From: an uncultured Bacteroidales bacterium
GTDB taxonomy: Bacteria; Bacteroidota; Bacteroidia; Bacteroidales; Bacteroidaceae
Length of the DNA stretch: 7,436 bases
Assembly (NCBI GenBank): GCA_937898885.1
Contig: CALDKD010000093.1
Coordinates: 1 to 7,436, forward strand
Reading direction: 5' to 3'
Part shown: piece by piece, positions 1 through 7,345 of the stretch
How the letters are laid out: the number at the start of each line of letters is the position of its first letter
Position numbering within the stretch: position 1 is the first letter of the stretch
Made by a program: the position numbers and the translations under genes
The notes under the pieces: model-generated
Database searches by the model: none
What the model was told of the DNA's origin: nothing
What the model saw: only the letters and a program-made list of their open reading frames with translations

Positions 1-239
1 AAAAAGGCTCCGGGCCAATCACCCTGGAGGCAAGTTCAGACAGCGGTCTCAAAGTAGGCTTCTATGCAGAATGCGGTCCTGTGAGAATCGAGGACAATAT
101 CCTGTATTTCACCGGCATACCGCCCAAGACCAAATTCCCGGTAAAAGTATCCGTGGTTGCATGGCAATACGGACGCGCAGGAGAAAACTGCATCCAGACC
201 GCAGAACCCGTAAGACAGATATTCTATATCAACGAATAA
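1..239 (+). CDS. C-terminal end of a secreted protein with an Ig-like (MBG-like) beta-sandwich domain, 5' partial
   Basis: An open frame enters from the left edge (first full codon at base 3) and stops with TAA at 237-239, giving the last 78 residues of a larger protein. The visible part alternates short hydrophobic strands. Its order of motifs (SDSGLKV, then SGP-like CGPVRIEDN, LYFTGIPP, VSVVAWQYG, a G-N-C/Y spaced segment, then AEPVRQIFYI at the end) resembles the bacterial Ig-like domains that read SSGLPV...SGPATI.GN.LTFTG...VTV.A.Q.G...A.PV.Q.F.V. Such domains often sit at the C terminus of secreted carbohydrate-active enzymes in Bacteroidota, where they act as spacers or accessory modules. 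The catalytic part, if there is one, lies outside the window, so no enzyme function can be given. The gene lies 33 bases upstream of the CE15 esterase gene on the same strand, which suggests co-transcription. By hand count G+C is about 49% in bases 1-240, higher than in the following genes. Confidence 0.8.
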   Translation, partial: KGSGPITLEASSDSGLKVGFYAECGPVRIEDNILYFTGIPPKTKFPVKVSVVAWQYGRAGENCIQTAEPVRQIFYINE

Positions 240-272
240 TTGACGTGCCAGCCCCGTTCAATAAAGTTATAT

Positions 273-1457
273 ATGAGAAAAATACTATTTTCATTATTCA
301 TGCTATCAGTTCCACTTTTTGCATCAGCGCAAAGGAATCCACTTATCACCAAATATGGAGATGAAATCAAGAGCATACGCCAATGGGAAGAGATAGGGAG
401 ACCTGAACTTCTTTCAATCTTTCGCACTAATATGTATGGGGCGAACCCATCCGACTCATCGGAAATCAGGTTTGTTGTTTTTGATGAGACACACGACGCA
501 CTTGACGGGTTAGCGACTCGTAAACAAGTCCGTATATTATGGGAGGGGGTGGATGATGGGGTTTATACAGACATACTGATATACTATCCCAACGATATTG
601 TTGGGAAAGTTCCAGTCTTGGTCGGTCTCAATTTTGAAGGCAACCAAACCATATCCAGCGACCCTGAGATTATGATATCTAAAGCATATGCAGAGGGACC
701 AAATTTCTTTTTTAACTGCAATGGGGTCATAGATAATCATGCAACAGAGTTATCTCGTGGCAGCAATTCCGATGACTGGCCACTTGATCAGATACTCCAT
801 CACGGATATGGGATTGCTACTGCCTATCGCGAGGAAGTGGCCTCAGACCATGAACCATATTTCACGAGCGGAATTCACATCGTATATCCGGAACTGCAAA
901 GGAGAAATGATAATTTTGGAACAATCGCAGCATGGGCCTGGAGTTTATCAAGAATTGTTGATTTTCTTGAAACAGAAGAAAATGTGGATACATCAAAAAT
1001 CTGCGCATTTGGATTCTCAAGGCTCGGAAAAGCAGCACTTTGGGCTGCTGCTCAAGATGAAAGATTCACTGCAACAATAAGCCAGATGTCTGGCGCAGGT
1101 GGAGCTAAATTATTTAGACGTTTCAAAGGAGAAAACATCACTCGTCTAAATTGCGAATTTCCGCACTGGTTCTGTCAAAATTTCAAAAAATATATGAGCC
1201 ATGACGACTTACTCCCTTATGATATGAACGAAATGATGGCACTGATTGCACCGAGAGCTTTGTATGTATCTAGTGCATTAGACGATAAAATGTCTGACCC
1301 AGAAGGTGAGTACCAAGGATTAATAGGGGCGCTCCCGGTGTATTATCTATACACAACTTCTCCAAAAATTGGTTACCACGTGCGTCCTGGTGGGCACGAC
1401 GTGCTCTCCAGCGATTGGGAGTGCTATCTTGGATTTCTTGATATGATCTGGAAATAA
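273..1457 (+). CDS. Secreted CE15-family glucuronoyl esterase-like alpha/beta-hydrolase with an altered catalytic acid position
   Basis: This 394-residue protein matches carbohydrate esterase family 15, whose members hydrolyse esters of 4-O-methyl-glucuronic acid side chains, as in lignin-xylan links. A signal peptide (residues 1-20, ending ASAQ) directs export, probably to the periplasm or beyond. The mature part is one alpha/beta-hydrolase domain. Landmarks are VLVGLNFEGN (115-124), SRGSNSDDWP (161-170), the nucleophile elbow GFSRLGK (247-253, Ser249, with Arg250 and Lys253 as in characterised members), QMSGAGG (271-277), FPHWFC (296-301), ALIAPRALYV (323-332), and GGHD with catalytic His375. 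Fungal enzymes read QESGAGG, so the canonical acid Glu is Met272 here; Asp338 or Asp337 after the next strand may replace it, as in some bacterial CE15 enzymes. The start at 273 is chosen over an in-frame TTG at 240 because it opens directly onto the signal peptide. No strong Shine-Dalgarno is visible, which is normal for this phylum. The family call is firm; activity and exact substrate are not. Confidence 0.88.
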   Translation: MRKILFSLFMLSVPLFASAQRNPLITKYGDEIKSIRQWEEIGRPELLSIFRTNMYGANPSDSSEIRFVVFDETHDALDGLATRKQVRILWEGVDDGVYTDILIYYPNDIVGKVPVLVGLNFEGNQTISSDPEIMISKAYAEGPNFFFNCNGVIDNHATELSRGSNSDDWPLDQILHHGYGIATAYREEVASDHEPYFTSGIHIVYPELQRRNDNFGTIAAWAWSLSRIVDFLETEENVDTSKICAFGFSRLGKAALWAAAQDERFTATISQMSGAGGAKLFRRFKGENITRLNCEFPHWFCQNFKKYMSHDDLLPYDMNEMMALIAPRALYVSSALDDKMSDPEGEYQGLIGALPVYYLYTTSPKIGYHVRPGGHDVLSSDWECYLGFLDMIWK

Positions 1458-1486
1458 TAAATAAACTATTCAACAATAATAATGCA

Positions 1487-1517
1487 ATAAGGCCGACTTT
1501 AATTAAGCCGGCCTTAT
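1487..1517. terminator. Bidirectional intrinsic terminator between converging units
   Basis: ATAAGGCCG (1487-1495) pairs perfectly with CGGCCTTAT (1509-1517). Inside it, after one A-C mismatch, CTT (1497-1499) pairs with AAG (1505-1507), closing a 5-base loop TAATT. The hairpin sits 30 bases after the esterase stop and 21 bases beyond the stop of the DUF3823-like gene, between two convergent units. On the minus strand the stem is followed by a T-rich stretch (TGCATTATTATTGTTG), so termination of the susCD operon is the better supported role. On the plus strand the following bases are less T-rich (CATTTGAGTATAT), so the plus-strand role is weaker. Confidence 0.8.
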
Positions 1518-1537
1518 CATTTGAGTATATCTACAGA

Positions 1538-2251
1538 TTAGTAATTAAACACATAGACTTCTGAATAGTTAGCCCTGTTGTTATTCTTATCTGAAATACA
1601 TCCTAACCTTACATACCAAGTATGACCAGGAACAAGATTTGAACAATCGATATTGAAAGAAATAGTCTTACCAATTACTGAAGCATCAACGTTTTGACTC
1701 AGAAGGTTACCACTTATGCCATTGCTATCTCCATGACAATAATAACTTACATTAGGATTCCAGGTCAAAGCAACAAATGCCTTCGTTGGATTGGCAGGGC
1801 TGTCAGCTGGTTTCTCTATCTTGAAACTGGCAGTCAAAATCTTGCTGGACGAGTCGAAATTGATGCTGCCGTCTGTAACTGCAAGATACGGAGTAACCGA
1901 GAATTTAGCCGTAGTAACAGATGACCTTGAAAGTGTTATCCTCTGTGCTTCAGGCTGAACAAAAGCCCCATCATATGGGAATATATCATAAGTTACAGGA
2001 AACAATTTAGAGTTATTAAACTTACCATCTGCCATACCCCAAAAAGTCCTATATTGGGCATCAGGGTACTTGTCAGAAACTTCTCTGTAACGAATATAAA
2101 ATCCCTGTGGCTGCTCAGTTTGTAGTGCCTTGCCAGTAAAAGAATCTATTACTTCACCTGTGAGGGTTGCATCAGGAGCCTCATAATTGTCGATTTTTTC
2201 ACATGCAAAGAGTGAGAACAAAATAGGGAGCAACAAATATATCTTTCTCAT
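1538..2251 (-). CDS. DUF3823-like surface lipoprotein, third gene of the susCD operon
   Basis: This 237-residue protein begins with a lipoprotein signal peptide: a hydrophobic stretch and the lipobox LFAC, giving a lipidated Cys17. Residues about 24-115 look like the N-terminal DUF3823 domain, a carboxypeptidase-regulatory-like beta fold, with the recognisable segment LTGEVID (30-36) and the run KALQTEQPQGFYIRY (41-55). Residues about 118-237 fit the C-terminal Ig-like DUF3823 domain, which holds Cys172, Cys203 and Cys218. DUF3823 proteins are typically coded just after susD and are thought to be outer-membrane glycan-binding or accessory lipoproteins; no catalytic motif is seen. Acidic residues soon after the lipidated Cys (CEKIDNYEAPD) are compatible with surface display. 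The gene starts 19 bases after the susD stop, with an AT-rich leader (TATCTAAAGAATTTAAGTC), so it should be translated from the same mRNA, and the hairpin at 1487-1517 ends the unit. The family assignment comes from memory of the motif pattern; the ligand is unknown. Confidence 0.8.
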   Translation of the reverse strand: MRKIYLLLPILFSLFACEKIDNYEAPDATLTGEVIDSFTGKALQTEQPQGFYIRYREVSDKYPDAQYRTFWGMADGKFNNSKLFPVTYDIFPYDGAFVQPEAQRITLSRSSVTTAKFSVTPYLAVTDGSINFDSSSKILTASFKIEKPADSPANPTKAFVALTWNPNVSYYCHGDSNGISGNLLSQNVDASVIGKTISFNIDCSNLVPGHTWYVRLGCISDKNNNRANYSEVYVFNY

Positions 2252-2270
2252 GACTTAAATTCTTTAGATA

Positions 2271-4214
2271 TTAATAACCATAATTTTGGAGAAGTGACGG
2301 ATTCTTGGAAATCTCACCTGAGGGAATGCTCTCATAGTACCACTTTATATCATAGTTCCCGTCGAACATATTGGCACGAGCTGTGCCCTCCTTGAATACA
2401 TATTGATTATTTGAATAATCTAAATAAGGCCAAAGGGCCTTCATCACTCTATTATCCCAATAAGTATGCATCTGTCTCCATCTTTTCCTATCCCAATACG
2501 TGTGCTGCTCAATAGCGAGTTCGATCTCACGCTCTAGTCTTACATTTTCAACTGTAAACTCTGAGGTCTGGAGCTTTTTGATACCTGCTCTATCGCGAAT
2601 TTTATTAATAGCTTCAAGACCAGCATCCACATAACTGCCACCAAGTTCAACTGCCGCCTCTGCCTTGTTAAGGTAAATCTCAGCAAGTCTGATAATCGGG
2701 AAGGGAGTCTCATTATTACGCTGGGTAAGGGTAGAATGATCGACAGACTCATCCTGGAATTTACGTGTATAGAACCCAGATGGAGTTCCGTACGGATGAA
2801 CGCCATCCACGCTTGCGACGGCTGCACCCCACTGAGAAAACTTGTCCATTTTAGTATCGGTAGAAGGATTATAAACTCTGCTTACAGTAAATTTCTCGTC
2901 ATAACCAGGGAAAGAATTAACAACATACCCATCTGCCATAGCATCTCGAAGAGCATTTTCTGTGGTTTCATCTACATAAGTACCATCACTCTTTATTAAG
3001 CCCTTACGGATGATAATGTCATCTCCATAGAACTTTGAGAAAGGAATGATACAAGTCTGTGCCATTCTAGGATCCTTGCCAACAAAGAAATCAGCAGGGT
3101 TATTATATGCAATCAAACCGTCGGTTTCATCCTTACCATTCTTGTACATTCGGCTTGCAAAGCCACGACTACCAGGGCCTCCATTTGCATCTTCATAGAG
3201 CGACACAAAGTCAAATGTAGGGCAGTTAAAGCCAGGAATGTCATAACCAGTGTAGTTCTCGGTAGAGCGAGGAGCGGAATTAGTAGCAAATGAGTTGCAA
3301 TCCTCTGATGAAACATGTTTCCACTCCTTTATCATAATGTATTCAGAGTTGTTGTAACCTGTAGTAGTGGTGAACATCTGGTAATAATCTGACTCCAAAG
3401 CATAACCAGGTATTTTCTCAGCTTCGCAAGCAGCATCATATGCAAGTTTTAAAAATTCCTCTGCTTTGCTTTTATCTATACCCTGGAGACCTCCCATTTG
3501 GGAATAAGGCGTATAAAGATCGTTATATTTTGCAATAGTTCCGGCATAGAGGGCAGCTCTTGAAAGCATTCCATAAGCTGCAGCTTTGCTCGCCCTTGCT
3601 TTCGTATAGCCAGTATTGGATTTAAGCAGTTCTGCAGCTTTCTTGAAATTATCGCATATGAATTTGTAGGTATCGTACTCTGAACTACGCGCTACGCACA
3701 TATCTTCAACGGGAAGATCTTGAGAAATCACATGATCAACTATAGGGAGACCACCATGACGCTTTGCCATATTGAAATAATGGTTGGCAAGAATGAAATA
3801 TGCCTCCCCTTTCCATTGGTCCACGAGATTCTGTGCGTACCCATATTGCTCAGCATACTTGTCAATAACGTCAATGAAATAATTAACTTCTCTAACATAG
3901 TTGTAGTTCCAGAATGAAAACACACCACTTCCAGGGTTGACATACTTGCCGTCGCTCCACCACTCCTCATCAACAGTTTCACCACAATATGCTCCTGATA
4001 CTGCTATGGTACACCAACCATAGCGAACGCCATCATGTGTAAAATCTTCAACATAATTGTGGTTATAGCAATCAATAAGATATGCCTCTACACCAGCTAC
4101 TGAAGAAAATACCGCGGATTCGGTAATAACATTGCGCGGCTCTATTTCAAGGCTGTTGCAAGCAGCAAGGGACATAGCCGCAAGCAAAACAGGAATAATA
4201 ATTCTATGTTTCAT
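2271..4214 (-). CDS. SusD/RagB family starch-binding-like outer membrane lipoprotein
   Basis: This 647-residue lipoprotein is the substrate-capturing lid that works with the SusC-like transporter encoded just upstream. The signal peptide ends in the lipobox LAAC with lipidated Cys19. Residues about 20-240 form the N-terminal SusD-like helical part, including WKGEAYFILANHYFNMAKR (134-152) followed by HGGLPIV (153-159), and ASKAAAYGMLSRAALYAG (208-225), which fit the TPR-type repeats of the family. The C-terminal SusD domain contains KDPRM (380-384), the hallmark RLAEIYLNKAEA (509-520), INKIRDRAG (536-544) and the ERE.ELA.E...YWDRKRW block (561-579). At 647 residues it is longer than the 551 residues of the starch-binding founder SusD; the extra length seems to lie in the middle (about 280-480), where ligand-contact loops vary. 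It starts 11 bases after the susC stop, so translation is probably coupled. Several aromatic clusters (for example EEWW 83-86 and FWNYNY 101-106) could contribute to glycan binding, but the ligand cannot be read from the sequence. Confidence 0.96.
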   Translation of the reverse strand: MKHRIIIPVLLAAMSLAACNSLEIEPRNVITESAVFSSVAGVEAYLIDCYNHNYVEDFTHDGVRYGWCTIAVSGAYCGETVDEEWWSDGKYVNPGSGVFSFWNYNYVREVNYFIDVIDKYAEQYGYAQNLVDQWKGEAYFILANHYFNMAKRHGGLPIVDHVISQDLPVEDMCVARSSEYDTYKFICDNFKKAAELLKSNTGYTKARASKAAAYGMLSRAALYAGTIAKYNDLYTPYSQMGGLQGIDKSKAEEFLKLAYDAACEAEKIPGYALESDYYQMFTTTTGYNNSEYIMIKEWKHVSSEDCNSFATNSAPRSTENYTGYDIPGFNCPTFDFVSLYEDANGGPGSRGFASRMYKNGKDETDGLIAYNNPADFFVGKDPRMAQTCIIPFSKFYGDDIIIRKGLIKSDGTYVDETTENALRDAMADGYVVNSFPGYDEKFTVSRVYNPSTDTKMDKFSQWGAAVASVDGVHPYGTPSGFYTRKFQDESVDHSTLTQRNNETPFPIIRLAEIYLNKAEAAVELGGSYVDAGLEAINKIRDRAGIKKLQTSEFTVENVRLEREIELAIEQHTYWDRKRWRQMHTYWDNRVMKALWPYLDYSNNQYVFKEGTARANMFDGNYDIKWYYESIPSGEISKNPSLLQNYGY

Positions 4215-4225
4215 AATAAAAGAAA

Positions 4226-7200
4226 TTAGAAAGTTAGATTGACACCTATTGAGTATGTCTTGGTAAGAGGGTAGACATAACTATAATTATTTGTCGGACG
4301 CTCAGGATCTATACCATTTGTATTAGAGATGGTAAAGAGATTATATGCGTTGACATAAAAGCGCAAGTTCTGGATTTTTACCTTAGAAAGCAGATTATTT
4401 GGAAGAGTATATCCTAGCTCAATGCTCTTGAGACGCAGATAACTGATTTTCTTAATGTTGAACCAGGAGTCAAACGCATAATTCACCGTATTTGTTATCT
4501 TATTTGTCGGCCAATAACCAGGCTCCCAGACTGTATTAGGATCATATGGATTGGCTGTATCGCTTACGGTATGCCAACGATCGGTAAACTGATCAAGGCC
4601 ATTGGACTGACCGCTCCATGGTAAAGCCTGAAGGAATTTTTCCTTAAGAGCGAATGTATGGCCCCAGGCACCTTGTAATAGAGCGGAGAAATCAAAGCCC
4701 TTCCACGAAAAATCAATTGTTGCACCGTAGTTCCACAAAGGTATGTTGGTTGAAATACCAATAACATGGTTATCATTCGAGTCAATAACACCATCTTCAT
4801 TCCAATCCTCTATCATCAGGTCACCAGGGACTATGTTCTGGTTGCCATAGAAATTAGTACCGTTGGCATATTTTGCATAATCGAATATATCATTATAATT
4901 ATTAAATTGCCCAAGATAAGTATACCCCCACTGCAAGTTAGACAGTCTGTCATTGGTGTTCCCTGTCCAGTTATCATAAGAATCTATGGATTCAGAACGC
5001 TCAACGTATCTTGTCATACTTCGCGTATAGCTTATGTTCCCACTAATTCCATAGGAAAAATCACCTACATGATTTCTATGACCCACTGAAAGTTCAAATC
5101 CTTTCGTATTGTCAGAATTAAGGTTCTCCTGAGCGAAATTGGCACCAAATACTCCAGGAACTGATACGGCCCTAGTCCCAAGCAGGCCATTGCGATCGCG
5201 GGTGAACCAGTCGAAAGTGACGCTCAACATCTCGTGCCAAAGATTGAAGTCAACGCCTAGATCGAGCATGTCTGCTGTATACCAAGTAATGTTTTCATTA
5301 GCCACTCCTGTCGTACCGGCTCCTGTAACATAAGATCGGTCCCATACACTAGATGTAGTACTTGGATACATATAACCAGAAAGCCACTGATAAGAAGAGG
5401 CAGAGTCATCTCCAGTTCGTCCCCAAGATGCTCTAATCTTAAGATTTGTTAGGACATTCCCTACAGATGAATCCTTGATGAAACTTTCTTCTGAAACGCG
5501 CCATCCTGCAGATATGGCCGGGAAAAAGCCCCACTGATGACCAGACATGAATTTGGATGAGGCATCGTAACGGAAACTAACCTCAGCAAGATACTTGTCT
5601 TTGTATGTGTAGTTTGCCCTGCCGACAAGGCCCTTATTAACATTAGTGTATATGTTACTAGAATTACTGTTGCCGGTGATATTCGAAGAATTACCAGCAA
5701 ACAATTCATCCAGTACATCAAGAGAAAACTCACGAGCTACCCAAAAATTATCGGACTCAGCCTTAGAATCTTCAAATAGAAGGAGACCCTTTACTGAATG
5801 GTTACCAAAAGATCCTTGATAATTAAGAGAAATTTGCCCAAGAGAATAAGTGAAAGGAGTATAATCTCTGGTTAATTTGCTGATATTAGGTGTTGACGAT
5901 GAGACCGCAGAGCCATCAGCATTGTAAAGAGTGTATACCTTATTGAAATTTCTTGTCTCGTTAAAGGACTTTGAATAGCTATAAAGAGCCTTAACGGAGA
6001 GGCCCTTCACGAACGGGATATCATACGTTAGTGACGCAGTACCATTAAACTTGCTATACTCGGTTCTGGTGTAACCTCGCAATGATTCATCCAGCTCGAC
6101 AAATGGATGAACACTATCATAGCCATTGAATGGCTTGTTGATATCGTCATCAACAAACGGGTTATTCATCGGCAATTGCCTCCACATAGACTTGTAGATA
6201 TTTTGATTGTTACTGAGTGCAGGGCTATTGCGATGGTCTTGAACTGCAGATAGATTTAAATCAAGTTTGAGTCCCCTGAGCAATTCTGCAGAGAGATTAG
6301 TACGGAAATTCCAGCGGCTGTATTGTTGAATCCCACTTGAGGCAAGACCGTCCTGATTCAAATATCCCAAATTGACAAAATATTGTACTTTCTCTCCGCC
6401 ACCTCTAGCACTAAGGTTATGCTGCTGCATAGGAGCGTATTTATCCATTGCGATACCGTACCAATCATAACTTTCCTTGCTGCCGTCAAGATAAGCATTG
6501 ATATCTTCTGCAGAATATGTGTTGCCACCTCCGACAAACGCAACCTCGTTTCTCATCATCTCGTTGTAGATCGTCATATAGCCAACAGCATCCATAAGAC
6601 TAGGCTCATACGTCGGAGTCTGAATACTTATTGTATTATCATAGGAGAATTTTGTTCGTCCTTCAGCGCCCTTTTTAGTGGTCACCAACACAACACCATT
6701 GGCAGCGCGAACGCCATAAACAGCAGCTGAGGCATCTTTCAATACTGTAACATTATCTATCTCGTTACCATCCAACCTCACGAGATCCGCAGAAGTCCCA
6801 GGTATTCCATCAATGACGATAAGAGGTGCACCCATACCACGTATATCAAACGAGGCATCAAGAGTACCTGGCTCACTTGTATTTTGACGTACACGAAAAC
6901 CGGGGAGTTTACCGGAAAGCATATTTACGACATTCTCATTTTTGGTCGATAACAACTCATCATTCTGAATGGAAGAGATAGAGCCTGTCAATGTAACTTT
7001 TTTCTGAGTTCCGTAGCCTACAACGACAATCTCTTCAAGCTGCTCCAAGTCATCAGTCAAAGTAATTACAATTTCGTTAATCATCTTTGCATGAGCATCC
7101 TCATAGCCAAGAAGAGACACAATAATAGAAGTACCCGGACTAACGTTTAGAGAAAACGTTCCATCCTGATCAGTAACTACACCAATAGTAGTGCCCGGTA

Positions 7201-7345
7201 CGAGGACACTTGCTCCGATTACAGGCCACCCACCTGTATCAATGACCTTTCCAGTCAGAGCCTGCTGCGCATAGGCCTCCATTCCAACAAGAAGGCCGGC
7301 AAGGATCAGCATTGCCTGCAAAGGTTTTCTGAATAATGGTTTCAT
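4226..7345 (-). CDS. SusC/RagA family TonB-linked outer membrane transporter
   Basis: This complete 1039-residue TonB-dependent transporter would import oligosaccharides across the outer membrane, powered by TonB-ExbBD, with the SusD-like protein as its lid. A signal peptide (about 1-27, ending AYAQ) is followed by a carboxypeptidase-regulatory-like domain (about 29-100: LTGKVID, PVIGASVLVPGT, GVVTDQDGTFSL), a TonB-box-like EEIVVVGYGTQKK (104-116), and a plug domain (about 115-228) with MLSGKLPGFRVRQ, PLIVIDGIPG (174-183), VLKDASAAVYG (201-211) and ANGVVLVTTKKG (215-226). The rest is beta-barrel, ending in TYSIGVNLTF with the usual terminal Phe. A calcium-site-like DWNEDGVID loop lies at 847-855, which is common in the family. 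No STN (secretin/TonB short N-terminal) domain precedes the plug, so the protein is unlikely to signal through an anti-sigma factor itself. Length is normal for SusC homologues. It is the first gene of the minus-strand operon, and its leader is AT-rich without a clear Shine-Dalgarno sequence. Confidence 0.97.
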   Translation of the reverse strand: MKPLFRKPLQAMLILAGLLVGMEAYAQQALTGKVIDTGGWPVIGASVLVPGTTIGVVTDQDGTFSLNVSPGTSIIVSLLGYEDAHAKMINEIVITLTDDLEQLEEIVVVGYGTQKKVTLTGSISSIQNDELLSTKNENVVNMLSGKLPGFRVRQNTSEPGTLDASFDIRGMGAPLIVIDGIPGTSADLVRLDGNEIDNVTVLKDASAAVYGVRAANGVVLVTTKKGAEGRTKFSYDNTISIQTPTYEPSLMDAVGYMTIYNEMMRNEVAFVGGGNTYSAEDINAYLDGSKESYDWYGIAMDKYAPMQQHNLSARGGGEKVQYFVNLGYLNQDGLASSGIQQYSRWNFRTNLSAELLRGLKLDLNLSAVQDHRNSPALSNNQNIYKSMWRQLPMNNPFVDDDINKPFNGYDSVHPFVELDESLRGYTRTEYSKFNGTASLTYDIPFVKGLSVKALYSYSKSFNETRNFNKVYTLYNADGSAVSSSTPNISKLTRDYTPFTYSLGQISLNYQGSFGNHSVKGLLLFEDSKAESDNFWVAREFSLDVLDELFAGNSSNITGNSNSSNIYTNVNKGLVGRANYTYKDKYLAEVSFRYDASSKFMSGHQWGFFPAISAGWRVSEESFIKDSSVGNVLTNLKIRASWGRTGDDSASSYQWLSGYMYPSTTSSVWDRSYVTGAGTTGVANENITWYTADMLDLGVDFNLWHEMLSVTFDWFTRDRNGLLGTRAVSVPGVFGANFAQENLNSDNTKGFELSVGHRNHVGDFSYGISGNISYTRSMTRYVERSESIDSYDNWTGNTNDRLSNLQWGYTYLGQFNNYNDIFDYAKYANGTNFYGNQNIVPGDLMIEDWNEDGVIDSNDNHVIGISTNIPLWNYGATIDFSWKGFDFSALLQGAWGHTFALKEKFLQALPWSGQSNGLDQFTDRWHTVSDTANPYDPNTVWEPGYWPTNKITNTVNYAFDSWFNIKKISYLRLKSIELGYTLPNNLLSKVKIQNLRFYVNAYNLFTISNTNGIDPERPTNNYSYVYPLTKTYSIGVNLTF

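Noticed and set aside
240..272. TTG at 240 as the start of the esterase, adding 11 residues
   Set aside because: The added residues (TCQPRSIKLY) precede a clean signal peptide that starts at the ATG at 273, and they would spoil its N-terminal charge-hydrophobic order. The TTG also overlaps the base next to the upstream stop codon.
71..364. 97-residue open frame on the plus strand
   Set aside because: It spans the end of one gene and the start of the esterase in another frame, is rich in Arg and His without a domain pattern, and has no plausible leader; it is a shadow frame.
273..1457. Reading the esterase as a pseudogene because the canonical acid is missing
   Set aside because: The frame is intact over 394 residues with a good signal peptide and conserved Ser, Arg, Lys and His motifs, and alternative acid placement is known in bacterial CE15 enzymes.
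273..1457. Acetylxylan esterase (CE7) or dienelactone hydrolase as the identity
   Set aside because: The GFSRLGK elbow, QMSGAGG segment, FPHWFC and GGHD order match CE15; the other families use a GxSxGG-type elbow without these segments.
3740..3985. 81-residue minus-strand frame and similar frames inside susD and susC
   Set aside because: They lie wholly within the strongly supported SusD and SusC coding regions, are out of frame, and give low-complexity Ser/Leu/Met-rich peptides.
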